Positions 9,871 to 21,619 of a stretch of 64,000 nucleotides of DNA are shown here, piece by piece (the first letter of the stretch is position 1; every line of letters begins with the position of its first letter). This DNA is from Ooceraea biroi. Taxonomy: Eukaryota > Arthropoda > Insecta > Hymenoptera > Formicidae. The notes beneath the pieces are model-generated. The model ran no database searches, was not told the origin of the DNA, and worked only from the letters and a program-made list of their open reading frames with translations. The stretch is from the NCBI RefSeq assembly GCF_003672135.1, contig NC_039516.1, forward strand, positions 12,879,838 to 12,943,837, given 5' to 3'. The translations under genes were made by a program, and so were the position numbers.

Positions 9871-12800
9871 ATGTCTAAGCGAAACAGCGACTATGTGGTT
9901 ACGGAGCACCGGGATTTACAGGTTAGTTGGAAAAATGTGATCACTCTTCACGTAACAATGCATTGTTCTCACAGAGAGTATAAAGCGTTAATAGAATGTT
10001 TACATGTACTTTTCTATGTCGTATTCAGGCTAACACCATGGCTATGGACGCGACCGGCAACTACGTTCTGTTAGCCGGGTAAGTGACTAATTGACGTGTG
10101 AAATTATTTAATTACTTGCCATTATTAATTCTCTATAGCGTAATAAATATTACTTGGAAGCTTGCATCACGAAACTGTCATGCACTATTCCTTTCAGGCG
10201 TAGATGCTTTGCGGTGAAACAACTGGACGAAGACGTTAACACGGTGAAGAAGTTCCAGCGGCAGAGTAAATACGAAGTTAGCTCTGCAGAATGGAATCCA
10301 TCTGACCTGAACTGCCATTTGTGCGCAATTTCTGTAAGATATATCAAGTTGTGGATGTGATTACGCTGCTAGATGCATCCTGCTCTAGAATGACGTTTCC
10401 TTTTAGAGCAATACACGAATCGAGATACTGGATCTCAATGGGGCGGGAGGGTACGAGGTACAAACTATCCAGAGCCTGAAGGCACACACGCGCGTGGTCA
10501 GTGATCTAAACTGGCACCCCAAGGAGCCTGATATCCTTGCCTCTTGCAGTATCGACACGTTTATACATATCTGGGACATACGGGATCAGAGGAAGCCGTG
10601 TTTGTCTCTGTCCGCAGTTGGTAAGACGAGATACATATTCAGATAGTCATACTTGCTTATCAAGCAAGTAAGAAAAATATTGACTTGCACGTGTGCGTGT
10701 TCCCACAGCAGGATCGTCCCAAGTACGTTGGAATCCGTTGTTATCTCACACTTTGGCCACTGCGCATGACGGTGATATCAAGATATGGGACCAGCGGAAG
10801 GCGAACAGTCCTGTGCAATACATAACAGCTCACTTGACGAAAGTGTGTAGCTTTGTTACATCCTTTCAATAGCTTTGAAAGACTGACCATGTCAATAATT
10901 TTAGATACACGGCTTAGACTGGTGTCCGTTTCAACAAAATCAACTGGCAACATCGAGCCAGGACTGCACCGTCAAGATCTTCGACATCGTCAATCCGCGC
11001 AGGGCTGAGAATATCTTGACGACAAATTCGCCTGTGTGGAGAGCGAGATACACGGTAAATGAGCGAAGACAATTATTTGTTGTAAATATATAAATTAATA
11101 TTTATTATAAATTTTTTCAGCCTTTTGGAGAAGGTTTGGTGACGATAGTAGTGCCGCAATTGCGACGGGGGGAGAACAGTCTTCTGCTGTGGAACACATC
11201 AAACCTGAGCGCTCCAATATACACATTCGTGGGGCATACGGATGTCGTGCTCGAGTTTCAGTGGCGACATCAGAAACTAGGTACACGTCGTCAAACTGTG
11301 CTAAGAAATTCCTCGTAGTACTATATTATAAAGCACGATATCGTAATCTTGTGATCTTGTCTTTACAGAGAATAGCGAATTTGAACTCGTCACATGGTCC
11401 AAGGATCAGTGTCTAAGGATATTTAAAATCAACCCTTTTATAAAAAAGGTGAGAATTCTATTTTGATGATTTTATAAGAAATATCGTACAAAAATAATAA
11501 AAAATTCTCTTCACTTTCCAGTTGTGCAGTAATGGCATGGAAGATGGCCTATCGGTTTATAGCCAGTACTCAGAAGAAAGCAATTTAAGTATGTGTAGTC
11601 GTTAAAAACGTATTGCAATATAATAAAATTATATCTAACTTTTAACTAATGTTGATGTGAATTTTTTCGCAGGAACTCTGCAGTCCGTTCAGGAGCTGCA
11701 ACTCAACAGTTCGCAAAACGAGCCCGAGATCAATTACATAACGACCAAAGTGGACGAGCCAGTGCCGCAAGTTGAGGTTGCCAACCAACCGGATAACTCC
11801 AAGAAGGTCTCGTCACCCACTCAACCAAAGAGTCTGCAGCAGGAATTCTCCCTGATAAACATGAACATACCAAATATAGAGGTAACGATATCGCTTCGCG
11901 CGGGACGCAAGATGAATTAACGACGATCAAATGATAATTTGAAATCGATTTTTTCGATCTAGGTGAACGCGATGGACGCGGCGGAGAGGAGTTGCACGAT
12001 AACTGCGTGCACGAAAAATTACAATGTGATACTGAAGGTGAATTTCCCTGTAAATTATCCGTACAGCGCGCAGCCGACATTCCAGTTCTGCCAGGGCACG
12101 TCGATCGACAACGCGACGATGAACAAACTGCTGAAGGTCCTCACGCAAACCGCTCAGCATCGCGTCAGGAAGAACAGGTCATGCTTGGAGCCGTGTCTCA
12201 GGCAGTTGATCATAACTTTAGAGCAAGCAAGTTTCGAGTTTTCGATTAACGAATTAACGTGATGCTGCAGCAAGAGTCTAATGTCTTCGTGTTCCGCAGA
12301 CCTGCAAGAAGGACGAAGACGAGAACAGTCACTTGGTGTATCACATGCAGAACAATGGCGACTTCCTCAGCTCGCCCACCATCTGTGCAAATTATCAGGA
12401 CTCCTATATACCATTTCCCAGAACGTCCGGCGCGAAATTTTGTTCCGTGGGTGCGTACACGTTCAACACGATCTTTTGACACTTAATAGATTTTTCTAAT
12501 CGTCCAAGTGTCTTGGTGTCAGGTATCCTCGTTTGTTTCGGCCGTCCCTCGTACGCGAGAAAATCGTTGATGAAACCGGGAGACGCGACGCCCAGGGCAC
12601 TGTCCGCCCTAGACAACAGCATCGGCAACGGCGAATCCTTCATGCACATGTATCGAAGTCCCTACGTGCCGAGCAACGACAACATCTCTATCAGCTCGTA
12701 CTACTTCCCAGATCGTGTAAGTTGACATGTACACTCGGGTTAATCAACAGAACAAGAGTGATATAAATTAGAATTACAATTAATTTGTCAGTTTCTGTAG

Positions 12801-15800
12801 AATTCGAAATGAATCTTCGTTTTGAAGTAGATTTTATTTAAACACGATTTTTAAATCAGCAGAAAAACCTCCGACGCAGTATGCACGGCACGAATAGAAC
12901 GCACGACCGATCGTACTTCAAGAATTCTCACCCGATGGTCATGATATACGATGTCTCGTCGTTATTCTTCGTCAACAAGGAGCTCGCCGAGAAGTACACG
13001 TAAGAGCGATGCTATATTTATTATATATTACTCGAGCGTCGTTTTGAAAATTAAAAATCCTACGAATATATTTTATTTTCTTCTGTAGAATCAACACCGC
13101 CGACATCACGACGATGTGTCAACATAACGCAAACGTAGCTGCCACGTTGGAACGGTCCGACCTGGTCCAGACGTGGTGTCTAGCTGGCCTGATAATTTCC
13201 CAGACGCTTCCCAGTAGCGAGCAGAACTCGTACCAGTCAGGTCAATCTGCCGACATCGACGCACCTTGGCCCCTGCATCCGTGGGGGCAAAACTTAATTC
13301 ATTCCTTGTAAGCAACGTGTTCTTTCTGGCTTATTATCTTAATCGATCGATTGACGAAAATCGTGATGCATTAATTGCTCATTTCATTATTCCTTCAGAA
13401 TACAGCATTACGCTAATCAGTCCGACGTTCAAATGGCCGGTATGCTGAGCTGCGCGCTTAGCCACCGGTCGGAGAATACGGAGGCGGTGCAAACCAGACT
13501 GAGCAACAGCAAATCGGTGAACGTCAGTGTACGTATAAAATTCTTACGAGACAGCAATACGAGAAGCGCGTCGAGCCGCGTCGTGCGCCAATCGAGAATT
13601 TCTCCTGGCATGGCGTGGCTAGCACCCACCCGCTGCAAAGTCGACGGGAGAAATAACGTAGATGATAAGCAGCAACGGTCACACTCTCGTCTTCTGCGAC
13701 ACGAATACGAGTATTTACAGTATATTTGGGTTATAAGGATGGAGACCTTTATGCACAGCACGTATCTCTTTCTTCCGATGCACGAGGGAATTACGCTTAG
13801 CGTTTTCACTTAGCGGTGTCTGATGCAAATCTGTGTAATGTGTGATAGTCGCAAGTACGACGGTATGGTATGCGCATAGATTGATACCGTAATCGATATT
13901 CAGCAGTGTGATCGATTATTATCGATCACACGATCGGCGCTCACAGGAGAATCTTAAGAACCACGCTCGACAAGCTTTTGAGTTTAATTTTTAATTTCGT
14001 CTGCGTTATATGTAGCAAATTAAAATACTATACCGGCGTATCTCTCTCTCTCTCATTTTTTATGTCACTTAACTGCGCATACATACATACACACACAGCT
14101 AACGATGCAATGTTACGTTTGTTATAGAGGCTTTCCACAGGAAAATGGTGGTTGAAGGTAAGACCGAGTCGGTACTAAAACGAAGCATTTTGGATTTGTA
14201 TCTGGTTCTTAGGACTCTCTTTTATGTTGTCGATAACGTGCATTCGCCTCTCAGCATCGGACTGGAAGCATCGCTATGCCACCAAGTGTGCAGATTTGTT
14301 CGCCGATCCGTCCGATTAGGATGTCGATACGCAAATCTTGCATTAATCGCTTGATCAGTCGATTGATAAGAAAAGCAAAAACGTAAAAACGATTGTTGCC
14401 CGCAACAAATCGCAGTTGGTGGTGCGATATGTGCTGTTTGTTGTGATTAATTACATACATACTGTCTCATACTGACAAACACAACTACGTGATCTGTGAT
14501 GGTATTATTCATAAACAATATGAAGGTTTATATCTATACTACTAATATTCATCCTCTGCAGTCGATAGCCGTTTAAGTATGTATCCTTCATTGATCGAAA
14601 TTAATTTCTCGTAAGTAGATAATGTACGTCTAATTTTTTCGAAAAAGTTCATGAAATTAATTTTATTTAAATGAATTTTTGCATCAATAAGAAAGATAAT
14701 GTCTTCAGTTATATTTTATTATATTTTGTTTTATAATTTTCTTTAATAACATCCGATTGGCATCTTTCTTGAACTTTTTTTTGTTAAAACGGATTAAATA
14801 TTCTTTACTGCTATAGCTTTCATTTCATCGAAATATAAGTTTGTTAATCAATTTCTTTCCACATAAGCCAATCACGTAACCAATCTGCAATAATTCCATA
14901 AAATTAATCCAATCATGTTACGTAAAGGAATAGCCTGTTTTAATAGTTAATAATAATTTTAAACTCCTTATCGAGAATATTCTGGCATCCAAACGCAACG
15001 GTAAAATTGCCGGGAATATTCTAGCTTCGGCGAGCGCAAAGATTGCAATGATAAAAAAATAATGTAGATTAATAATACAGATTGTTGTTTCTTTGCAGCC
15101 TGGTGGTTCACCTTATCACACGATACACTTAGCGGACACCACGCTGGAAGGATGGAATTTTCAGAATCTCAAGCAGCACCGATCTAACTCGTGGTCGGAG
15201 TCGCTCGACGACTTGAAAATCATTCAAGACTCGTTTGGGGACTCGGCGAAGAACATTAAGTACGTTGCGACAATCCAATGCTCGAAAACCACGCGTAAAG
15301 AAAACTGAAAAATGTTTCGATGACTTTTGAGTTTTCGCGTTCCGAAAATCTAGAATACGATATCATTGAAAATGATCTGTGCAGGTTGCTCGACGAGAAG
15401 CACACGGCGCTGTACGACGGTTACAAGAAAGCGTATGCCGAGGCGTTGCACAGGTGGGAGCTGTTGGATGATCGAGCTCAAGTACTGAAACATTTAAGCG
15501 CCTCGTTGTGCGACCTGCAGAAGGGCGCCGTTGAGCTGCAATGCGAGTGCCGAGTCTGCGGCAAGATCAGCCGAAGTCCGCAGTGCACGAATTGCAAGGG
15601 ATTGAGTTTCCAATGTATAATTTGCCATATCACAGTCAGAGGTTGTAGTTTTTTTTATCATGATCAGATGTCTTTTATATCTTCAGAGAAGCTAAAAAAA
15701 TTCCTTTGTTAAATCTAGGTCCAAGCAACTCGTGCATATTCTGCGGCCATGGTGGACACATTCAACATCTGGCAGCATGGTTCGCCAAGGAGACAGTATG

Positions 15801-15858
15801 TCCGACGGGCTGCGGTTGTCACTGCCTGCAAGAGAACTCGGTGCTGTTTAAGATATAA
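9871..15858 (+). CDS. Wdr59: WDR59, GATOR2 complex subunit
   Basis: WDR59 is part of GATOR2 on the lysosome, which opposes GATOR1 and so allows amino acids to activate TORC1. I trace 19 exons: 9871-9921, 10029-10078, 10198-10333, 10407-10620, 10709-10842, 10905-11054, 11121-11280, 11369-11448, 11522-11588, 11673-11881, 11963-12226, 12300-12450, 12523-12716, 12860-12999, 13089-13307, 13399-13528, 15099-15259, 15385-15641, 15719-15858. These sum to 968 residues (human about 974). The N-terminal WD40 propeller (about 40-320) includes SDLNWHPKEPDILASCSIDT and DGDIKIWDQRK. An RWD domain follows (about 418-505; ILKVNFPVNYPYSAQPTFQF). The C terminus is a zinc-binding RING-like module (about 885-960) with CxxC pairs and CPTGCGCHC. 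The intron after 12226 begins with GC, and exon 14 has a CAGCAG double acceptor. AATAAA lies only nine bases after the stop. Confidence 0.96.
13529..15098 (+). other. Long intron of WDR59 (between exons 16 and 17)
   Basis: This 1.57 kb intron is much longer than the other WDR59 introns (about 60-120 bases). The frame of exon 16 stays open into it up to 13813, so intron retention would add about 95 residues that resemble nothing I know. It contains a CT run at 14041-14054, an 11-bp palindromic hairpin at 13906-13931, and AT-rich DNA after 14570. Confidence 0.6.
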
Positions 15859-16199
15859 ATAGCGTAAATAAAATTATAGATAATTATGGTCTGTGATAGT
15901 TGTTATTGGAAGAGAAGTAAAATCTTTTTTGCTCTACATATGCCTTGATAGTTTTCTGTCACATCACTCGAAGAAACGACGGTTGAAAAGAATTTGAAGA
16001 ATTAGATGCAGGTTTTTCTTTAACCGAGCTAGCTAATTATTTGATGTGTTAATAACACGTACAACGTCATCTAGAAGAAAGACTTTAATGTTGTCCCATT
16101 CCAATATAAAAGCTCGTTGTGATCACAACAGGAACACGATTCGTCATTGTACAATGATCTACCGCGAGGCTTCGCACGCGAGTAAGCGCCAACGATCGA
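15859..16199. other. Convergent 3' ends of WDR59 and AHCY
   Basis: The short gap between two convergent genes. The WDR59 poly(A) signal AATAAA is at 15867-15872. On the minus strand ATTAAA at 16089-16084 is a candidate signal for AHCY, about 110 bases after its stop. No other gene is seen. Confidence 0.5.
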
Positions 16200-19100
16200 C
16201 TAGTATCGGTAATGATCGGGCTTGTAAGGTCCGTCCACGGGCACGTCTAAGTACTTGGCTTGCTCCGCCGTCAACGTCGTCAGTTTCACGCCCAGATGAT
16301 TCAAGTGCAACGCCGCGACCTCCTCGTCCAATTTTTTCGGCAGCATGTGCACGTCGACCGAGTACTGATCCGACTTCGTCCAGAGCTCGATCTGCGCGAG
16401 CACCTGGTTCGTGAACGAGTTGCTCATGACGAAGCTCGAGTGGCCCATCGCACAGCCCAGGTTCACTAAACGACCCTCCGCCAGCAGAATGATGTGCCTG
16501 AAACGACGATATGATTCACTCATCACGTGATACTCGACTCGCCTCAGGTTTCGGTCAGGTTTTCCACGCGTGTACGTACCTGCCGTTCTCCAATCGGTAT
16601 CTGTCCACTTGTGGCTTTATGTTGATCTTCTCCACGGCGTTCTTCTCCAGCCACGTGACGGCGATCTCGCAATCGAAGTGTCCTATGTTGCAGACGATGG
16701 CGTCGTTCGGCATGCTCATGAAGTGCCGGCCCATTATGATGTCTTTGCATCCCGTGGTGGTCACGTAGATCTGGCCCTTCGTGGACGCCTCCTCCATTGT
16801 CGTCACCTAAACATTACGTTAAACGATTAGCAAACGATGATTTCAAGATATAATTTGACATAATTTTACGATCGGATTTCTTTATCGATGATACCGACCT
16901 CGTATCCTTCCATGGCCGCTTGAAGTGCGTTAATAGGATCGATTTCCGTGATGATCACGCGACCTCCGAGGGCTCTCAGGCTCTGTGCGCATCCTTTGCC
17001 AACGTCCCCGTATCCAGCCACCACGCACACCTTGCCGGCGATCATGATGTCGGTCGCTCTCTTGATGCCGTCTATCAGCGATTCCCTGCATCCGTACAAG
17101 TTGTCGAATTTGCTCTATTGGAAAAAAATGTGCATAAATTAAATTAAGAATAAAGTTATTTCTTCGACGTTGCGATCCAATTAAATCTCGAATGCTTTAG
17201 AACACTTTCTATCTTTTTTCTTCTCTGAAATATTATAGAAAGACGGAAAGAAATTGTCCTAAATCTATCAATTGTCGAAAAAATGAATCTCAGAGGCCAA
17301 CACATGACGATATACTTGTGATTTGCTCATTCCTCGTATCTTTATTTCATCACTCATGACTTATCTATTTTCTCGTTTTTTACTTACTTAAGATAAAGTG
17401 ATTGCGTTAATATATATGCAATCTACGCGTATATTAACGCAATCAATGTATGTCTCAAGTAATAATACGAATAATAATTATTTAAATAAAATAAAATAAT
17501 ATATAATTGTTATAGTTCGAAAATATTTTTTCTACAAAATATAAAATTTAGCGATAAGTTCTACTTTAAGCTCGCTTATTTAGAACTTTGCTCACGAGCA
17601 TAAACGAACCTTTGTTACGGAATCGTTGACGTTAATCGCCGGCACCTTGAGCGTACCCTCCTTCATCATGCGGTAGAGATTGTGCACACCAGTAGTGGTC
17701 TCCTCTGATAATCCGCGACATTCTTGGAGATATTGTGGGTACTTGGTGTGCACGAGATTTGTCAGATCGCCGCCGTCGTCGAGAATCAAGTTGAGCGGCT
17801 TACCGTCCTGGAAAACGAGGGTCTGCTCGATGCACCAGATGTACTCTTCATCTGTCTCCCCCTTCCAAGCATATACTGGTACTCCACTCTTCGCTATTGC
17901 CGCCGCCGCGTGATCCTGCGTGCTAAATATATTGCAGGACGACCATTGCACCTGTAATAAAATTTTATTACAAGCCTGTTTTTCGAAAATTCGATTTTCC
18001 TGAGCAACAATATTTTAGAATACTGATTGGTAATTTTTTTAGATAGTGTTTACGACGTGTTTGCGTGAGGAGAACGTTGATAAAGAGAATATTGTTGCGC
18101 AAGTGCATTATCTTGTATTATCACACGTATAATTCTTCAGAATATTTGTGACACATTTACTCGAATATTTTCTAAAATATTAAAAAAAAACAATTAATTC
18201 TTGTGATTAAAATAGAAATAATCTACATAGTTCTACTCTTTATGTATATATTTAGTCCATCACTTTTGATAAATGGTATTCGCGTAAAATTAAATTTGCA
18301 TATTGATTTATATGCCAGAAGGAAATTTAAAATATAAAGAACCGACTTTTACATAAATTATCTTCTTATTGAAAAATTCTCAGTAAAGTTTTCCAAGTCA
18401 ATGAGACCGCTTTTTGTATAAAAAAAACTTCTTATGTAATACTTCTTTTCCATATTACATATTAACTCCGTTGTCAAGTGCCACGATATATAAAAGTCTA
18501 TTATCATATGTCATTACGATTGGGATCTTGCACGTCACTAAAAAAACCTCTTTCGATACACGGCTAAATATGCATTAACTTATTTACAAAAAGATTACGA
18601 CATTTACATAGGTCAGAGTCATCGGTGATAACATTCACAGAGGTTTTATCTTCACAGGCCTCTTTACCAATATGCACAAATGGTAGCGCAAGGTTTCATT
18701 GTTGTGAACAGTTACTATTTGTTATTAGATATTAACATATTGCGGAAGGAGATATCTTGCATTTCATATTATGCACATAATTTTAAAATAATTGTTGAAA
18801 ATAAGTATTTAACATGACAATGATTTTTTAACTATTAACAACTCAAATAATTTAAAGAAAAAAGAAAAAAATTTTTAGAAAAAGAAGCTGGCTGTTGTTG
18901 GATATAGTTAGCAATATAGAAAAATGTCTAGTCTGCAATGTGTTAAGTGATAAATTATTGTATATATAATTATATAAATTAGATCATGCGATATTCACCT
19001 CCGCGCCGAGCTCCAGCAGAGTCTCGATCAGCACTGCAGTTTGCACGGTCATGTGAAGGCAGCCAGCGATCCGTGCACCTTTCAGCACCTTTGATGGTCC

Positions 19101-19511
19101 ATATTTTTTCCTGATAGCCATGAGACCTGGCATCTCGTTTTCTGCCAGAGTGATCGCCTTGCGACCCCATTCTGCCAGGGACAGATCAGCTGTGGACAAT
19201 AAAAAGATTTCCTCCCGATTATCAATTCGATGTTTGTCTTTTGCAAGTCAAGTTAAGCAAAAATCGGAAAATTTAAGTTTACATAATTTTCTAGTTTAAC
19301 ACGTGAGCATTTTGTCATCCACTACATGCGACAATCTGTCACAGATTATCTGTGGAGAAAATATCGACATTTCAAAACGGCCGGCACTTGACGCTGTCGA
19401 AACGAGCACGTGTGTCGATAGTCGCGTTATTCTGAAAAGGAGCTATCGTTCGGTCGTTCTTCCGCGCGTTTCTCTGGCTCGATACTTACCGACTTTGTAT
19501 GTGGGTTTCAT
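16200..19511 (-). CDS. Ahcy: S-adenosylhomocysteine hydrolase (adenosylhomocysteinase)
   Basis: NAD-dependent enzyme that reversibly splits S-adenosylhomocysteine into adenosine and homocysteine, removing the product inhibitor of methyltransferases. Minus-strand exons 19511-19490, 19189-18999, 17951-17610, 17114-16899, 16806-16580 and 16497-16200 give 431 residues, the normal length. The protein starts MKPTYKVADLSLAEWGRKAI and shows GCLHMTVQTAVLIETL, the NIFSTQDHAAAAIA block, the VNDSVTKSKFDNLYGCRES active-site segment (around residues 180-197), the NAD-binding GYGDVGKG loop (219-226), IVCNIGHFD, and the invariant C terminus PDHYRY. Nothing suggests lost activity. It is the canonical form, without the long N-terminal extension of AHCYL proteins. 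The first codon block is a 22-base exon. A TATA-like element (TTATTATATGCC on the minus strand) lies about 70-80 bases upstream of the ATG. Confidence 0.98.
17380..17470. other. Imperfect hairpin in an AHCY intron
   Basis: A perfect 15-bp inverted repeat (17400-17414 with 17430-17444) surrounds a 15-base loop. After a short asymmetric internal loop, a second pairing of about 8 bp joins the ACTTAAGA-like arm near 17387 to the TCTCAAGT-like arm near 17459. The whole fold spans about 75 bases in the intron between AHCY exons 3 and 4. I do not recognise a known microRNA in it. Confidence 0.5.
17952..18998 (-). other. Longest AHCY intron (between exons 2 and 3)
   Basis: AT-rich intron of 1.05 kb with no conserved open frame or RNA gene that I can see. 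It ends in the donor GTGAAT next to the GCGGAG codons at 18999. Confidence 0.6.
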
Positions 19512-20908
19512 GGTTGTGCTGCGTTGTGCTTAGACTGGCGCGTGCGAAGCAAATGGAAGCGAGCTGGCACAAACGGCATATAATAACCAACAATAACCTA
19601 TGCGCGGATACGCCGGCACTGCCGTTGCTGGAAAGGTTAGAAGGAACGTGGAGCCAATATGGGTGAACGCGTCATCTCACATCGACCTATCGATTCGAGA
19701 TTCGATTATCGCGCATTCGATGTTGATGAACGATCGTTTGAATTCGCTACAGTTACTGAACTTCCTCGCGCGAGAGTGTCACGGATCCGGAGCGGCCGCA
19801 AAAATATCGTTTGCAGGTACGTTTACGTATTCGTTTGATGTTTGTAACAAGCGATATCAGTGCTGGTATAAACGCTAAATATAATTTGCTCCATCTTATA
19901 TTCGCTTGCGTCGTATATTTGCGGTTATATCGTGGTTTTGGCGTTGGACGAGATTTCTCAATCAAGTCGCCATGATACATTAGGAGGCAATAGCAGAGGC
20001 AATATTATGCAGTTTATTATTTAAAATCCATCTCTTGTTGCGATTCAGAATAAAATGTGATGATGTGAGGATCTTTTTTTGTATTTTATTTCTCACGTTA
20101 TAAGGTCTTTAATTTAATTCTACTTTAATTAAGAAATTTTAGAACGGGATGCATATGAAATCAGTGATAGTAGTTGTAATGACAAAATGGCGCTTTGCAA
20201 TTATGTCATAAAAATGAATAATATTTTTTACAAATTATTAATATTTTTAATAAGCCTATTAATAATACGTTTATTTATATGTAATTTAATAATTTAATAA
20301 TACTATTAATACTTATTATTGCTAATTTAGTAAACACGACTTAACATGATTTATTTTTCAAGTAATTTATTATTTGTTTTCTAACAATAATTTCACACTT
20401 CATGGCGCTTGACATAATATTAGCCGTGCAAATTAATTAATTCAGTGATTTCATTTCTCTGTATATGCATGTAAAATGATATATATTGTTTTACAGTGAG
20501 ATGGCGCTATTTGTCTATGTATGTATTTAAAATACTACATAGCTTCATAGTGAGATGGCATTACTAGTCCTTGCAAGGGCCTAAAGGGCTACAAGGTAAT
20601 GCATAAATATCTTCTCAATTCAAGATTCTACAAGATAGATATATAAAATTTTAGGAATAATTTAGCTTAAGGGAAACAAAAATTTTAAAAATAACATCGA
20701 TGTAATTGAAAATCATAAAAATAAATAATCTTGATATCAAAGGTTAAATAAAACACAGACAAGTATATTTTATGCTATGTGTTATGTTATATGATAGTTT
20801 TCCATTTTTTACGCATGAATTACCGGAGAAAGTTTCAGTTTAATATACGAATATAAATCACACGAGTGCTGTAAAATCGCGAAGATATCCCATCAATGTC
20901 AGATCCTT
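19512..20908. other. AHCY upstream region and 3' flank of the CFAP97-like gene
   Basis: The first 300 bases are CpG-rich and should contain the AHCY promoter. From about 20,000 the DNA is AT-rich. The phrase TGGCGCT-like recurs several times (near 20189, 20404, 20513), but I can attach no function to it. An ORF at 19600-19878 shows no family resemblance and is not annotated. Confidence 0.4.
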
Positions 20909-21619
20909 CTAACGAGTCCTCACGCATCTAGATTCCTGCCACCGGACCCGCTGGGTGTCCTCCGCAATCCGTTGCTTCCGGTGCATGATTTCTCGGAGCT
21001 TCTTCAGCAGGATGAAATTATCCCTGAGAATTCGCGTCTGCCGTTCGCGCTCCAGCTGCGACCTCTTCGCATTGAATAACACGTGAGGTCTGCCCTGTGG
21101 AGGGTGTACATCCACTGCTGGCCTGGCCGTCTTCACCTGTGGGCAAAACGAGGTAATCACTGTGAAATATACCCTAACACGGCATTGCAGAGCGTGACGA
21201 ACATGACCATTCTATAGAAAATAGTACTTAACTAGTTGAACAAGTGTTGACCCAACTCTCATGTCATAAAATTGTCTAGTACAATTATTTTCTTTTTAAT
21301 ATATATTTTTAAATCTTTTATATATATTTATATATATTTATATAAATTTGACATACTTTAATTTTCTATAAAAAAATATAACTATAAGTGACAAGATTTC
21401 CTTTACTCTTACGAAATATTAAGCATTACGAACATTAAGCTTCCGCTAAATTTTTAGAGCTTTCTGACGAAAAAAAATTGAGCGATAAAATATTAATCGC
21501 AATTACATCAAAAACTAAATTTATAATTTACGAGTACTCACTCGAGAACGATGATGCTCGTACGCTCTGCGTCGCCAGGAAGATTCATCCTCGCTTCGTA
21601 TCTCTCGTCGGGTCGACAT
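20909..21619 (-). CDS. Short CFAP97/hemingway-domain protein, 101 residues (CFAP97D-like)
   Basis: Two minus-strand exons, 21619-21542 and 21136-20909, join in phase 0 (donor GTGAGT, acceptor CCCACAG) to a 101-residue protein starting MSTRREIRSEDESS. Residues around the junction (YEHHRSR then VKTARPAVDVHPPQGRPHVL) match the start of the CFAP97 (KIAA1430) domain, in which a basic segment precedes a P-T/A-V-D-x-x-P-P motif. The rest is a basic helical segment (LERERQTRILRDNFILLKKL) ending in RVRWQESRCVRTR, like the IDWQNSRR end of vertebrate CFAP97D1. CFAP97 proteins act in ciliary or sperm-tail axonemes, so sperm expression is expected but inferred. It is shorter than CFAP97D1 (about 165 residues), with the middle of the domain reduced. 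An additional upstream exon cannot be excluded. Confidence 0.7.

Noticed and set aside
19600..19878. 92-residue ORF upstream of AHCY
   Set aside because: Lies in the AHCY promoter region, lacks family resemblance, and spans CpG-rich DNA.
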